NCBI RefSeq assembly: GCF_040939455.1 | Contig: NC_134116.1 | Coordinates: 42,857,400 to 42,921,399, forward strand | Origin: Microcebus murinus | Taxonomy: Eukaryota; Chordata; Mammalia; Primates; Cheirogaleidae | Reading direction: 5' to 3' | DNA length: 64,000 bases | Shown: positions 51,805-63,514 of the stretch, piece by piece | How positions within the stretch are numbered: the stretch's first letter is position 1 | Layout of the letters: each line of letters opens with the position of its first letter | Translations under genes and position numbers: made by a program | The notes under the pieces: model-generated | The model's database searches: none | What the model saw: the letters and a program-made list of their open reading frames with translations, nothing else | Told to the model about the DNA's origin: nothing

Positions 51805-52690
51805 CATTTTGGTATATGTTTGTATAATTTTTAACAATTTCAGAAAAAGAAAATAAGTATATTATTGCTTAAAACTATTTTATCATCAGTTATCAACAAT
51901 ATTGGCTTTAGATAACTCAATACTATAACTTATCAATATAATGTGTATGAATATATAAAGCACGTTGAAGTCAATATTTCCTTTCAAGCAATAGAAAATA
52001 AGAAGATGATACCATTTTACGTGTAAAACATGCACTAGAAAATGTGCTAGGTGTCTTGCATAAAGATACACAATAAGTGATGTCCCTGCAAACACACTTA
52101 GCTCCGTTTTAATAATACTTAAGTTTATAGCATACTTATTTGTAGTTAGAACTCTAATTTAAATGAAATATGGAAATAAACAAGATTCAGATTTCATGAA
52201 GTGTTTAGGATAAAAAAAATCTCAGTGAATAATTATTTCACTTCTGGGTGCTTTTGCAAGCAAAATTGTCCATTACTTGTCTTTAAACTGCTCCTATTGG
52301 TTAATTTTAACATATTACAAGATTGCAAGCTAGTAGACAACTTGTGATTAATCAAGCAAAGAGGCATTACATCCATAAAGGGAACACTTGGGCAATCAGA
52401 AACATTTTATCATGGCAGACATTATGAGAAACATAAACAACTTAAAAATGTAACCAGGATTTGAAATAAGTTTAAACATCTTATTTTAGAGTTACTGAAG
52501 GATATTAGAGTGGGAATTTATAAATCTAAGACCTGATTGATTTTATTTTTATGCTACGCTATATACTACTGCCTTTCCTATACATTTATTTAGAAACTAG
52601 TAACTATAGAAGTAAGTCTATTTATCAATATATTAGAGATAATAGTAAAGAAGAATTTCCATAGTCCATAGTAAAGAAGAATTCCACAAC
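51805..52690. other. AT-rich intron, nothing recognised
   Basis: No gene or named element is seen. A short imperfect direct repeat 'AGTAAAGAAGAATT' occurs twice at 52643-52682. Confidence 0.45.
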
Positions 52691-52699
52691 ATCTAATCT

Positions 52700-53640
52700 T
52701 GTTAAAACATGAACTATATCCCTCTACTCAAAAAAAAACGTATGGATTCCCTTTTCATTTAGAAGAAATGTGTACCGCCACCTGTGTTAGCTGCTATTCA
52801 CCTTGAACCACCACCCCTCACCTAAATGCCACACCACCCTCAATCTCTGCTCCAACAACACTGGATTTCTTGCTGCTCCTGAAACTTTTCACTCATTGTG
52901 CACTGGGCCCCAACTCTTCTTTCCCAAGATATTCCTCAACTCACTTCCAATCGCTACTACCATCTTCAGGTCTTTGTGTAAACATCACCTTCTCAAGGAG
53001 ATCTTTTCTGGCTATTTATTTAAAATCGCAACCACAATCTCTACTCCTACCAGTTGTACTTCTAATTCTACTTCTGGGCTTTCTCTATGTCCATTGTATT
53101 AGTATCACCTTGCAGTAGTATATGTTTATTTTGTATATTATGTTTATCCCTACCTCAGTAGAATTGAGTACAGGTTTGTTTTTTTTTCCTGTTTTGTTCA
53201 TGAATATATTTATAAAACTTTGGACAGTGTGTGGAACATACTAAGCATTCAAAAATATATAGTCATCAGGCTGGGCGCGGTGGCTCATACTTGTAATCCT
53301 AGCTATCTGGGAGGCAGAGGTGGGCGGATCGTCTGAGCTCAGGAGTTTGAGACCAGCCTGAGCAAGAGTAAGACCCATCTCTACTAAAAATAGAAAGAAA
53401 TTAATTGGCCAACTAAAAATATATAAAAAATTAGCCGGGCATGGTGGCACATGCCTGTAGTCCCAGCTACTTGGGAGGCTAAGGCAGGAGGATTGCTTGA
53501 GCCCAGGAGTTTGAGGCTGCTGTGAGCTAGGCTGATGCTATGGAACTCTAGCCAGGGCAACAGAGTGAGACTCTATCTCAAAAAAATAAAAAAATATATA
53601 GTGATCAAATGGGTAATGAAATAAATGCAATACTGTACCT
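52700..53640 (+). mobile_element. L2 LINE 3' fragment interrupted by an Alu
   Basis: 'CAATCTCTGCTCCAACAACA', 'TCTTCAGGTCTTTGTGTAAA', 'CATCACCTTCTCAAGGAGAT' and 'GGAACATACTAAGCATTCAA' follow the L2 order, including the 'ATCTTTTCTGGC' step. The Alu sits in the 3' end; 'GGGTAATGAAATAAATGC' follows it. The overlapping frames at 52803-53118 lie inside the L2. Confidence 0.8.
53269..53592 (+). mobile_element. Alu SINE (AluL-type), full length, in the L2
   Basis: It starts 'GGCTGGGCGCGGTGGCTCAT', has 'TTAATTGGCCAACTAAAAAT', 'GAGGCTGCTGTGAGCTAGGC' and an A-rich tail to about 53592. AAAAATATATAGTCATCA before it and AAAAATATATAGTGATCA after it form an 18-bp target duplication with one change. Confidence 0.95.
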
Positions 53641-53644
53641 CACT

Positions 53645-54393
53645 TTGGTGAAATCTTCGTGCTATAATCAAACAGGGAAAAACTATTTTATTAGGATTAG
53701 ACAATGTATTTCAAATCATGTAAATACCATTTGTGATGTAGAACTTATTTTCTTGGGGTCTTGTCATACTTCTCATTAATAAAATTACTACAGCAAAAAA
53801 GGTTATATTAAGTAAATTATAGCAATTTTCAACCATGCAAGCATTTTTGCACCCTTTTATTCCTGCAAAGTTTTGTCTTTAGGCACTGATTAAGGAAGCT
53901 GTTGTTATGACAATATGTGTCAGACTATTCCTCACAGTAGTCTAAACTGTGAGGATCATGTCAAGGAGCAGGCATGATTTACATACTGCCAAATCACTTA
54001 CTGATCAGCAAGCAATTTCTTTTTTTCTGATTATGGTCATTTTCTTATATCTTATTCTATATTTTAATATCTATTCCTTGTTATTTATTAAAATTAGTAT
54101 ATTGTCATTAATTATTTCTTCAATAAGCAGTTTACATCTATCTACCTTTCTAGAACAATAGGCATTAGAAAATTATAGTTGTTTCGATTTCATCTAGTAT
54201 ACTGGAGATTAACATAATGGGAATTCTAGGTATATGTAATCAATGATAGAGTATGTTTAACAAAATCTCCTTATGTAGCAATATATTTCTAACAGATTTG
54301 AGCCTCATACTGTGAAAATTTGTTTTAAAGAAACTTTTCTATGTTTTGTCATCCAGACTATATTAAATCATGTTTTTCAAATTGTGTTTTTAG
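53645..54393. other. Intron just upstream of exon B
   Basis: AT-rich sequence without recognised repeats. It ends in the pyrimidine-rich acceptor region at 54371-54393 ('TTTTTCAAATTGTGTTTTTAG'). Confidence 0.6.
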
Positions 54394-54606
54394 GTTATAT
54401 TCAGTTGGAGGTCGGGATGGAAGTTCCTGTTTGAGTTCAATGGAATATTATGATCCTCATACAAATAAGTGGAACATGTGTGCCCCCATGTGTAAGAGGA
54501 GAGGAGGTGTCGGAGTGGCCACTTGTGATGGTTTTCTTTACGCAGTAGGAGGTCATGATGCTCCTGCTTCAAATCATTGTTCCCGGCTGCTAGATTATGT
54601 AGAAAG
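54394..54606 (+). CDS. KLHL1: KLHL1 internal coding exon (next kelch blades), probably exon 9
   Basis: The acceptor is 'TGTGTTTTTAG' and the donor 'GTAAGA' at 54607. The exon is 213 nt: 1 nt completing the Lys codon begun at 35480, 70 codons, and 2 nt opening an Arg codon (AG|G). The protein starts [20 protein letters not shown], carries 'DPHTNKW', then '[20 protein letters not shown]', and ends in LLDYVE. It therefore holds one complete kelch blade and the first strands of the next, with double glycines at 'SVGGRDG' and 'AVGGHD'. 'LYSVGG', '[16 protein letters not shown]' and 'RLLDYVE' match KLHL1 as I recall it; KLHL4 differs at several of these residues. I place it at about residues 601-672. 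No stop or frameshift is seen, so the gene looks functional. The next exon, which should begin with the rest of Arg and 'YDPKTDTW', is not in the remaining 9.4 kb. Confidence 0.95.
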
Positions 54607-54728
54607 GTAAGACTTCAAGGACATTGGTCTAGTGAAAGACACAATGGAAGTTACATTGATACCTAATTCCATGATTGTAAAAACTATAATTTAAGAAGGT
54701 AAATTCAACTCCTAGAATTACATTTTTA
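54607..54728. promoter_or_regulatory. Exon B donor-proximal intron
   Basis: This starts with the donor GTAAGA. It is 124 bp of unique sequence separating the exon from a long TTTC repeat. No separate regulatory motif is identified. Confidence 0.5.
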
Positions 54729-54729
54729 G

Positions 54730-54872
<143 letters not shown>

Positions 54873-55604
54873 TCTTTCCTTTTCTTTTTTCTCTCTCTCA
54901 TACACATTTTCTTTCATTTTCTAACTTTCTTGTTTTCTTTTTTCTCCCTTCCTTTCTCCAACTAATATTTACTTAAATTTCTATATTTTTTTCACAAAAT
55001 CCTTAACTGCTCTTTAAATTTCTTCTTGATATATTTTTAAAAGTTTGCTTAAAACAAAATTTTAAGTAATTTATTTAAAATGAATGTATTTAAATTCTTT
55101 TTAAAATATTGGCTATTTTGAGTGTTCTATTCATCCTGTCTTGTTAGTTCTACTACACCTTTAAACCGTCAAAGGTGAATCAGGGACTCCTTTGTTTTAT
55201 GACATACATTTCTTAACATAACACAGACTTATTAGAACTATGTATTTTTTTATTTCATATTATGGAGGTACAGATATTGTTAGGGTTATATATCTTGCCC
55301 CTGCCCCCTCTCCCCCACCCCACTATGCCAGAGCTTCTAGCGTGTCCAGCCTGCAGGTGGTGCGCACCAAACCCACTGTGTAAGTACATACCATTCCCCT
55401 CTTCCTCCCTTCCACCTGACAGATTCCCAATTACAGATTTTTTTGTAGACATTTTGGTTACAATGTATATCTTTACCTCTCCCTAAAAAGGGATAGATGT
55501 AATCCCTTCCCCCCAACAATGCTTGCCACTTCCTTAAGATGTGGGTCTCCCCCCCAAATCCCTGTTGAGCACTACTGATTTTTGAGCATCATAGTTTTAG
55601 TCAG

Positions 55605-57083
55605 TCAGTACTGATTTGATGGCAAGTAGATGTGTAGCCCATTTTCCAGATCTTGTGTCGTCTTGCTTTGTATTACGGGCTTAAGCTTCATCCAGGATAG
55701 CATAAACGGTGCTAGCTCACTGTCGTTTCTTAGGATTGAGTAATATTCCATTGTGAGCATATACCACATTTTAGTTATCCACTCGTGAATTGACGGGCAC
55801 TTAGGTAGTTTCCATGCCCTTGCAATAGTGAATTGTGCTGCCATAAACATTCGGGTGCAGATGTTTTTATAATAGAGAGACTTACGTTCTTTTGGGTAGA
55901 TGCCCAACAATGCTATTGCTGGGTCGAAGGGTATTTCTATTTCTAGCTGTTTGAGGTATCTCCAAATTCTTTTCCACAAAGGTTGCACTAGCTTGCAGTC
56001 CCACCAGCAGTGTAAGAGTGTTCCTGTCTCTCCGCATCCACGCCAGCATTTGTTGTTTTGGGATTTCTTGACACAGGCCATTCTCACTGGGGTTAGGTGG
56101 TATCTCATTGTGGTTTTGATTTGCATTTCCCTAATGATTAGAGATGTTGAGCATCTTTTTATATGTTTGCTGGCCATTATTCTGTCTTCTTTGGAGAAGT
56201 TTCTGTTCATTTCCGTTGCCCATTTCTTGATGGGGTTGTTTGATTTTTTCTTGTTAAATCTTTTTTTTTTTTTTTTTTTGAGACAGAGTCTCACTTTGTT
56301 GCCCAGGCTAGAGTGAGTGCCGTGGCGTCAGCCTGGCTCACAGCAACCTCAATCTCCGGGGCTCAGCGATCCTACTGCCTCAGCCTCCCAAGTAGCTGGG
56401 ACTACAGGCATGCGCCACCATGCCCGGCTAATTTTTTGTATATATATTTTTAGTTGGTCAATTAATTTATTTCTATTTTTTGGTAGAGACGGGGTCTCGC
56501 TCAGGCTGGTTTCGAACTCCTGACCTTGAGCAATCCGCCCGCCTCGGCCTCCCAAAGTGCTAGGATTACAGGCGTGAGCCACCACGCCCGGCCTAAATCT
56601 TTTAAGTTATAGATAGATTCTTGTTATTAGACCTTTATCAGAAGTGTAGAGAGAGAATATTTTCTCCCACTCTGTGGGTTGTCTATTTGCTCTCATGATT
56701 GTTTCCTTGGCAGTGCAGAAACTTTTTAATTTGATCAGATCCCATTTGTTTATTTTTTATGCAGCAGTGATTGCCTTGGGGGTCTTCCTTATGAATTCTT
56801 TGCCTAGACCAATATTTGATAGGGTATTCCCAACATCTTCTTCTAGGATTCTTAAAGTTTCATGCCTTAGGTTTAGATCTGTTATCCATCTTGAGTGAAT
56901 TTTTGTGAAAGGTGAGAGGTTGGGATCTTGATTCGCTCTTCTGCATGTTGCTAACCAGTTTTCCCAGCACCATTTATTGAAGAGAGAATCTTTTCCCCAA
57001 AGTATATTTTTGTCTGCTTTGTCAAAGATTAGGTTACCATTTACAAATAGTTTCATCTCTGGAATCTCAGTTCTGTTCCACAT
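55605..57083 (-). pseudogene. L1 ORF2 C-terminal remnant, broken
   Basis: Two frames belong to the L1 reverse-transcriptase protein: 56757-57083 ('[13 protein letters not shown]') and 55605-56294, which holds the cysteine-rich CX3CX7HX4C-like segment '[18 protein letters not shown]' and then '[20 protein letters not shown]'. The frame is broken by the Alu at about 56265-56593 and, upstream, by nonsense codons at about 57105-57112 (TAG TAA). The endonuclease and the catalytic part of the reverse transcriptase lie beyond the truncation. Confidence 0.88.
56265..56593 (-). mobile_element. Alu SINE (AluL-type) inside the L1 ORF2
   Basis: Poly-T at 56261-56279, 'GAGACAGAGTCTCACTTTGT', 'GCCGTGGCGTCAGCCTGGCT', the linker with 'TTAGTTGGTCAATTAATTT', and the end 'GCCACCACGCCCGGCC'. 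The repeat TAAATCTTTT is at 56255-56264 and 56594-56603. Many CpGs are kept, so it is the youngest-looking Alu here. Confidence 0.96.
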
Positions 57084-57224
57084 ATCGATGCTTCTGTTCT
57101 TGTGCCATTACTAGGTAGATTTAACTATTATTGCTTTACAGTACAGTTTGAAGTCAAGAAGACTGATGCCTCCCAGTTTGTCCTTTTTCCTTAAGATTGC
57201 TTTGGCTATACTATTTTTTTTATA

Positions 57225-59575
57225 ATCCTATTGTATCAAGGAAACATAGGTTGTTCTTTAACTCTTCCTAAAAATGACCGGGTGCACAGAGACTAGAGTG
57301 GGAAGGCACCTTGGCTTCAGGCTTAATTCAACAATGTCTACAGTTCCTGGCATGGCTGTAGCTGAATTCTCTTTAATGGCTGTGAATACTTTAGAACTAT
57401 TAAATGGTGTGCAGTGAGGACTGGACAGTCCTTAGTAAGACTCCTGGTGATATTTCCTGGTATATAAGGATACACACTGATCTATGGAAAAATGAGAATA
57501 GTGAATATTGAGGTGGATTAGTTTATCAATCAAGTAGGATAAGTAATTCTATTGTAATAAATAACTTGAAAACTCTCAGTAATGTAATACCATGATGCCA
57601 TTTTTTAAACTCACTCTTCTTGTATATTATCACTCTGGTACTGAAATGAACATATAAGCTATAATATTGACATTGCTGATCTCTGTGTCAAAAGAAAAAA
57701 AAAACAGAGAGTATCAATTATTCACTGGTTATTAAAGATTCTACCTGCAAGTAATATAATTCTCTTTTGTTTGTACTTCAATGACAAACCAGCAACATGG
57801 TCATAGGAAACTTCATGGGAGTGAGAGGGCAGTATCCTAAACTTGTACCTGAGAAGAACAAGAATTGTTTGGTGGATAGCACTAATGGCATGACAATTTC
57901 CTCTTGATATTAAGAACCACATCCTTTATACTCATGCCTATAAGTGGTACAGTCAGTGAGAGAAAGATGCTCTTTCTTATTTCTGGTACATTTTTGCAAG
58001 GATATTTACTTGTTTTTACTTAGAATAATAAAGCCATTGGCAAAAGATAGCTTTTAGTAAACAGGCTCTGTTCAAACCTAAGCCAATGTTTGGATAAAAT
58101 ACAGAAACAATGTTTAACAATATTGCTACTCTGTGAAATAGACTATTGCTTTACGGCTATATTCACATAGAGAAGGGCATTAAGCTCACCACATTTTCAC
58201 TTTAGTATCATCTAGTCCACTGAAATCAGGAACTACAGATGTTACACTGAAGACAGTGGTCAGAGTCCAAAAACATAATCTTTATACACAAACATGCAAT
58301 CATTTATTTTTTTTTAAAGAATGCTGCTAATAAGCTGACAGCTCATTTACATTTTCTCTGCTAAACTCTTGGGAAAATGAAGAGAAAAGATGAATATGAT
58401 GAGCCTCCTACTTTTACCTTGAAAATCTTATATAAATGCTGCTAATGAAATGATATTTCATCTAAATACTCTCATCTAACTTGACTGTATAATGTATTAA
58501 AATGTTGTTTGTGAGCAGAGGCATAAATAATTCAGTCTAGGAATACATTTATGTTGCAAAATTAGATTTAAATAAGCATAGCTATTTTAAGTTATAGAAG
58601 TGGTGTGAGTAGGAGTAGCTTAAGTAATGCAGAAGCACACAGCATTATCATGACTCATACTACCTGTCAGATTAATAGCATTTCTACACTTTCTATAACA
58701 TACTTTCTATATTGATGACTTCACATGTAAATCACCAATAAATCAAGATACACAATAGTGCCTCTGTGGAACTATTTTGCACATATAATGTGAATAATGT
58801 TTTTTAGTATGTAATAATAGGCAAACAGAGCTTTAGAAATAGCAAAAGTAGTGCACGATTCTGTTTTATAGATAGAGAGATAGATCAAATTTTATTATAT
58901 CTCAATGACATCTTATAGAAGTGTAGATATATTATATAATGATGGTGTTAAGTACAGTTATATAATACCAAAATTGTTCAGAGTCAGGCTGCCTTGAGCA
59001 CAAGTAACATTGGCACCTCAAATCAGAGCAGGTAAGAAGGCAGGGACTGAGAATGAGAACTGTAGAAAAGTTTACGGAACAGATGAAAGCTAATTTTGTG
59101 ATGGAGCCTCACTCTAGTGAAAGCATCTTGGCACACAAAATCAATGTGTCCAAAAGGTGCATTGAGTTCTAGGAGAAATTAAACCCAAAAGATACATGTC
59201 ATTAGACAAAGAACATTCAACTATCTATTTAATCTGTAAATATGATTTTGCATGTATTTTACACTATGCTATAAAATACATAGGAAGAAAAAGGCAAATA
59301 ACTAGTTTTAAGATCACAAACAAAACTGAAATCCAGGCAGTGAACCAGAAGATATGCTCAAATGCATAATTCTGGCTAATAATGGATCAGGACCACCTTT
59401 GCCCTTACATTTGCATCCCAGTAATGAGGCCTGCTGTGATAAGGATGTCCAGATAGCAGGAACCCCCTAACCCTGAGTTGGTAATATGCACTTTGCTGCT
59501 TCTAATTTATTCTCCTTATAGTTGGCAGAGAGATCATTTCATAATGCAGAATTGACCTGGAAGAATCATGATGCT
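57225..59575. other. Intron, no gene recognised
   Basis: Mostly unique sequence. I looked for the next KLHL1 exon (a frame starting YDPKTDTW after an AG) and did not see it. No other exon or repeat is supported. Confidence 0.5.
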
Positions 59576-59593
59576 TTATATCTTTGTAGCAAT

Positions 59594-59641
59594 TATCAAT
59601 ATTATATTATATTATATTGTAATCAACATTATATTATATTA
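59594..59641. repeat. (ATATT)n pentanucleotide-like repeat
   Basis: 'ATTATATTATATTATATTGT' and a second block 'ATTATATTATATTAAAC' after a short gap form an imperfect ATATT repeat. Confidence 0.7.
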
Positions 59642-59873
59642 AACTTATTTTACATCAATTTTTTCACTAAACTTAGTTTCATGTCTGGTAATGACCAAGA
59701 TTGCTTGTCATCCTTTATATTCCTGCACTTGGTACAATTCCCGGAACAGAGTGGACACCTTTGCAAGCATTTATTGAATTGGTCAGATACTAAGAAAAAC
59801 AGACTTCAAGGTTACCTCATGGAAAACTATCTTGAGGTAAATTTTAAATAGGTTATTATATGGACAAGTGAAT

Positions 59874-59922
59874 GGATAGATAGATGATAGAAGACAGATA
59901 CATACATACATACCTACATAAA
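59874..59922. repeat. (GATA)n/(CATA)n tetranucleotide repeats
   Basis: 'GATAGATAGATGATAG' is followed by 'CATACATACATACCTACATA', two short neighbouring tetranucleotide repeats. Confidence 0.75.
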
Positions 59923-59929
59923 GTGGTGG

Positions 59930-61165
59930 AGGAAAAGATTAATGGAAGAATGGAAACATGGGTGAATGTTTGAATGAACTTATGGAAAGGCAGATATACA
60001 GATATATTTATATTTTGTATTTCTGGATTTCCATGTGAATGCTCATTTTCATCATCTTTCACTCAGTATCAGTGCTTTCCATATATTTTAGGCATTCATT
60101 CAATAGATAGAAAAATTTCCAGATATATAGAGCCTGAAAAACTAAACAACTGTTAAAATATTAATTGAACATTATATCTTCATTTCTTACACAAATACTA
60201 TTAACAAATAAGTACCAAGATACTTTGATATACCATTTCCAATAAGTATAAAACTTTTGTTCAATGTCTACCAAAATCTACCTCAGCCATATCAGGAAAA
60301 GTCATCTAAAATAACAAGATTTAATATATTTCTGTCAAGATATGGCTTTACTGTTTTCATATATTTGATAAAAATGAAATAATAAAAGTTAAGATTTTCT
60401 GTCAGACAAGTAGGAATAAATGCATTACTCACTTGAACAATTATTTTTAAAATTATCATAAACATTAATATATATAGTAAGAATAGAATTTTGGATTCTT
60501 TCATTTCTTTAATTTCTCATTTCATCTCTTTGGTGTATACATAACTCAAGAATTATAGCACGTCTAGATTGTGAAGATAGACAACAATGAAAGACTACTC
60601 TTTACTTAAATTGTTGATTCTTATCCTAGCCCTTAAGCAGCACATTAATATATTAACTCATGTTTTGATAAATGTGAGAGCCTAAATTTTTTTAAAGAAT
60701 AATAATATGATGAAATAAAAAAAAATTGCTCTGTGAAAAAAAAAAGAATAATAATTTGGATTGTTTAAGGTTAAAATGTTAGATAGGAGCTTTTGAAATT
60801 TTTAATAAGTTTCTTTGTCTCCTGCTTCCTCTCCCCCTGCCTCTCTTCTATCTCCCTCTCTTTCTCCTTCAAGATTATTGGTAGAGCCAGAGGCATGAAT
60901 GTAGCATGAAAAGACTAATTCATTTGTTGCTGTTATTGCTTTTTCTGTTATTGCATATGCATAATCTTTGCTATTTGTTAAAAAATTGTGTTCACAATTC
61001 TGATAGACATATGCAAAAGATATCAGAAAGAACAATGTGGACAGACATCACTATATATACTGCAGACTGTAAAAATAAAATATTTAAATATGCTTTTACC
61101 ATTATTTCAATTTTTAGTTGGAATAAACATATTCATAGAATATTAAAGTTTTTTTAAAAACTTAT
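59930..61165. other. AT-rich intron, no gene recognised
   Basis: The only marked local feature is a pyrimidine-rich tract at 60812-60872. Frames here are short and carry no family signature. Confidence 0.5.
60812..60872. repeat. Pyrimidine-rich (CT) low-complexity tract
   Basis: CCT/CTC/TCTC-rich sequence of about 60 bp, next to unique intron. Confidence 0.7.
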
Positions 61166-62694
61166 ATATGAAAAAGAAAAAAATGTTGGTGAAATTATCT
61201 CATAAACACATATGTAAATACTCAAAAGAGATATTAACAGATCAATCCTACATATACAAAAAGAATAATACACTTAACCAATTTGAGTTTATTCTGGAAA
61301 TAATAATTTGGTTCAATGTTAAAAGGTAATGAATGTAATGCAATCCAATGACAAAATAAGTGATTATCTGAGTAAGGGCAAAAACTAATAAAATGCAATA
61401 CTCATTAATAATAAAAACTCTCACCAAACTTGGAAAATGAATTAATTTTCTTAATTTGATTATGACTATCTAAAAAAATTACTAGTCAAATATTGAAATG
61501 TTTTTTATGAGATTTTCATTAGAATGAGGATAAAAACATGACTGTAATACACTTTCATTCAACATTTTAATAGACCAACTAAACAGTATGATAAGGCATT
61601 AAAAGGAAAGAAAATTAATAGCAATTGGAAAGGGACAAATAAAAGTGTCAGTGCTCAAGTTTACATGATAGATATCTAATAATAAATTAATTGTAATCTA
61701 ATGAGAAGCTATTATATTTAATAAGTGAGTTAATAAGATTGCTAATACACAGTCAATATATAAAATTGATTATATTCCTATGTGTAAGCAATAAACAATA
61801 ACAAAATGAAGTATAAAAATTTACCATTAACCATGCTTTAAAAAATACCTAGTAATAGCTATGCAGTATATCTAAACAGAAAATAAAACTTTATTAAAGA
61901 AAGTTTAAACAGTCTTAAATAAATAGAAGGAAATGCCACATTCATGGATTAGAAGACTGAATGTTATAAAAACATGAATTCTGCTCTAAGTTAATTTATA
62001 GATTCAATGCAATTCTTATCAAATTAAAAATAGTTTGTGTAGTGTGAATGCAGGTGTGCATATATTAAAAAGCTGATCCTAAAATTTAAATTAAAATGAC
62101 AAGGGCCCCAAATCCCAAAACAGCCTTGAAGAAGAACTATATATAAAGGCTTACTATTAATTTACTTTAACTAAGACATTGTGATATCAGCACAGTACAA
62201 ACAGGTAGACAAATGAAACAGATGCATATCTCCAAACAAAATCACATATATAAGGAATCTTATTTATGGCAAAGGGGAAATGAAGGGCAGGGAGGAAAGA
62301 GGCCAGTCAGTACCATGTGGCTGGGTCATTTGGGTATCTCATAGGCAAAAATCTTAATTTTAGCTGCTGTCTAATATCACACCAAAAATGAACTGAAGAT
62401 GGATTTTATATTTAAATATGAATCATAAAACAATAAAGATTTTAACATACAACATAGGAGACCATCTTTAAAATATTGAGGTGTGAAATATTTCTTAACC
62501 TGGACCTACAAAGGGTCATCCATAAAGACAAAAAGTATTACTGTTACCATATCTTCAAAAGATACCATTAAGAAGGAAAAAAGTTAAAACAGAGAATGGG
62601 TAAAATATTTGCCATACATATCACCAGTGAAAATATTGTTTCCTACATATAAATTCTAGAAATTATTTTTAAAAGAACATAAAAATAGAAAAAC

Positions 62695-63110
62695 CATTGT
62701 TTCTTAGAGCTGAATAGTACTCCATGGTATACATATACCAATGGTGATATAGCACATCTTATATTTTCCTGGTTAGAGCTGGAACCCATACTACTAAGTG
62801 AAGTATCCCAAGAATGGAAAAACAAGCACCAGATATATTCTCCAGCAAACTGGTATTAACTGAGTAGCACCTAAGTGGACACATAGGTGCTACAGTAATA
62901 GGGTATTGGGGAGGTGGGAGGGGAGAGGGGGGCGGGTATATACAAACATAACGAGTGAGATGTGCACCATCTGGGGGATGGTCATGATGGAGACTCAGAC
63001 TTTTGGGGGGAGGGGGGGAAATGGGCATTTATTGAAACCTTAAAATCTGTACCCCCATAATATGCCAAAATAAAAAAAAATAATAATAATAATAAAAAAA
63101 AAATTGAAAA
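62695..63110 (+). mobile_element. Twin-primed (5'-inverted) young L1 3' end with 14-bp target duplication
   Basis: 62695 to about 62740 is the complement of the ORF2 C-terminal text ('TTAGAGCTGAATAGTACTCC'). From about 62740 the same element reads forward ('CAATGGTGATATAGCACATC', 'GAAGTATCCCAAGAATGGAA', 'GCACCTAAGTGGACACATAG'), then a G-rich 3'UTR, 'CCCCATAATATGCC' and an A/TAA-rich tail. AAAAATAGAAAAAC is identical at 62681-62694 and 63111-63124. The junction shares CAATGG, as expected for twin priming. Confidence 0.92.
63068..63110. repeat. A-rich tail with (TAA)n of the young L1
   Basis: Poly-A with about five TAA/ATA units, then A runs up to the target duplication. Confidence 0.85.
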
Positions 63111-63514
63111 AAAAATAGAAAAACTAGGCAGAAGACTTGAATAAGAATTCTTCAAGAGATAATATGCAAATGGGCATGACTACTGGGGAAAATGATTGAT
63201 GTCAGTAGTCATCAGGAATATAAATTCCAATCTCATACCAACACCTAACCACCAGAAAAGATAAAATGAAAAGAGCATATAATACGACACGTTGGGGAGA
63301 ATATAGAGTGACTGACACCCTCTCCACACTGATGGTTGGAGTGTAAATTAACATAGCCTCTTGTAATACCAATTGGCAGCATTTACCACATTTCAAATTT
63401 GCAATTTTTTTGATAGATTCCTAAATATCTGTCAGAAATGTATGATATTAAAACATCTGAATGGAGTTGTTTATAGGAGTATTATAGTTACTGTTCATTT
63501 TTTTACAAATAATT

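Larger units (their letters stand above)
55240..57218 (-). mobile_element. Young 5'-truncated L1, strepsirrhine type, split by an Alu
   Basis: The 3' end is at about 55240 (short T-rich head, 'CATATTATGGAGGTACAGAT'). It runs right through a C-rich 3'UTR (55270-55600) into ORF2, and stops near 57218 at 'AAGATTGCTTTGGCTATACT', the 5' truncation. It is better preserved than other L1s here: one frame of 229 codons remains at the ORF2 C-terminus. The copy is about 1.65 kb without the Alu and cannot move on its own. Confidence 0.9.
61170..63510 (+). mobile_element. Old L1M ORF2/3' relic, interrupted by a small young L1
   Basis: Decayed ORF2 text runs from about 61170 ('CATTCATGGATTAGAAGACT' at 61942, 'TTTATAGATTCAATGCAATT', 'GGAGACCATCTTTAAAATAT'). 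It resumes after the insert at 63125 ('AGACTTGAATAAGAATTCTT', 'ACACGTTGGGGAGAATATAG', 'GATGGTTGGAGTGTAAATTA'). Stops are frequent. The left edge is uncertain. Confidence 0.7.

Noticed and set aside
54390..54572. Minus-strand 60-codon frame across exon B
   Set aside because: It is an antisense shadow of the KLHL1 exon.
55900..56316. 138-codon + strand frame over the L1/Alu junction
   Set aside because: It is antisense to L1 ORF2 and runs into an Alu poly-T head.
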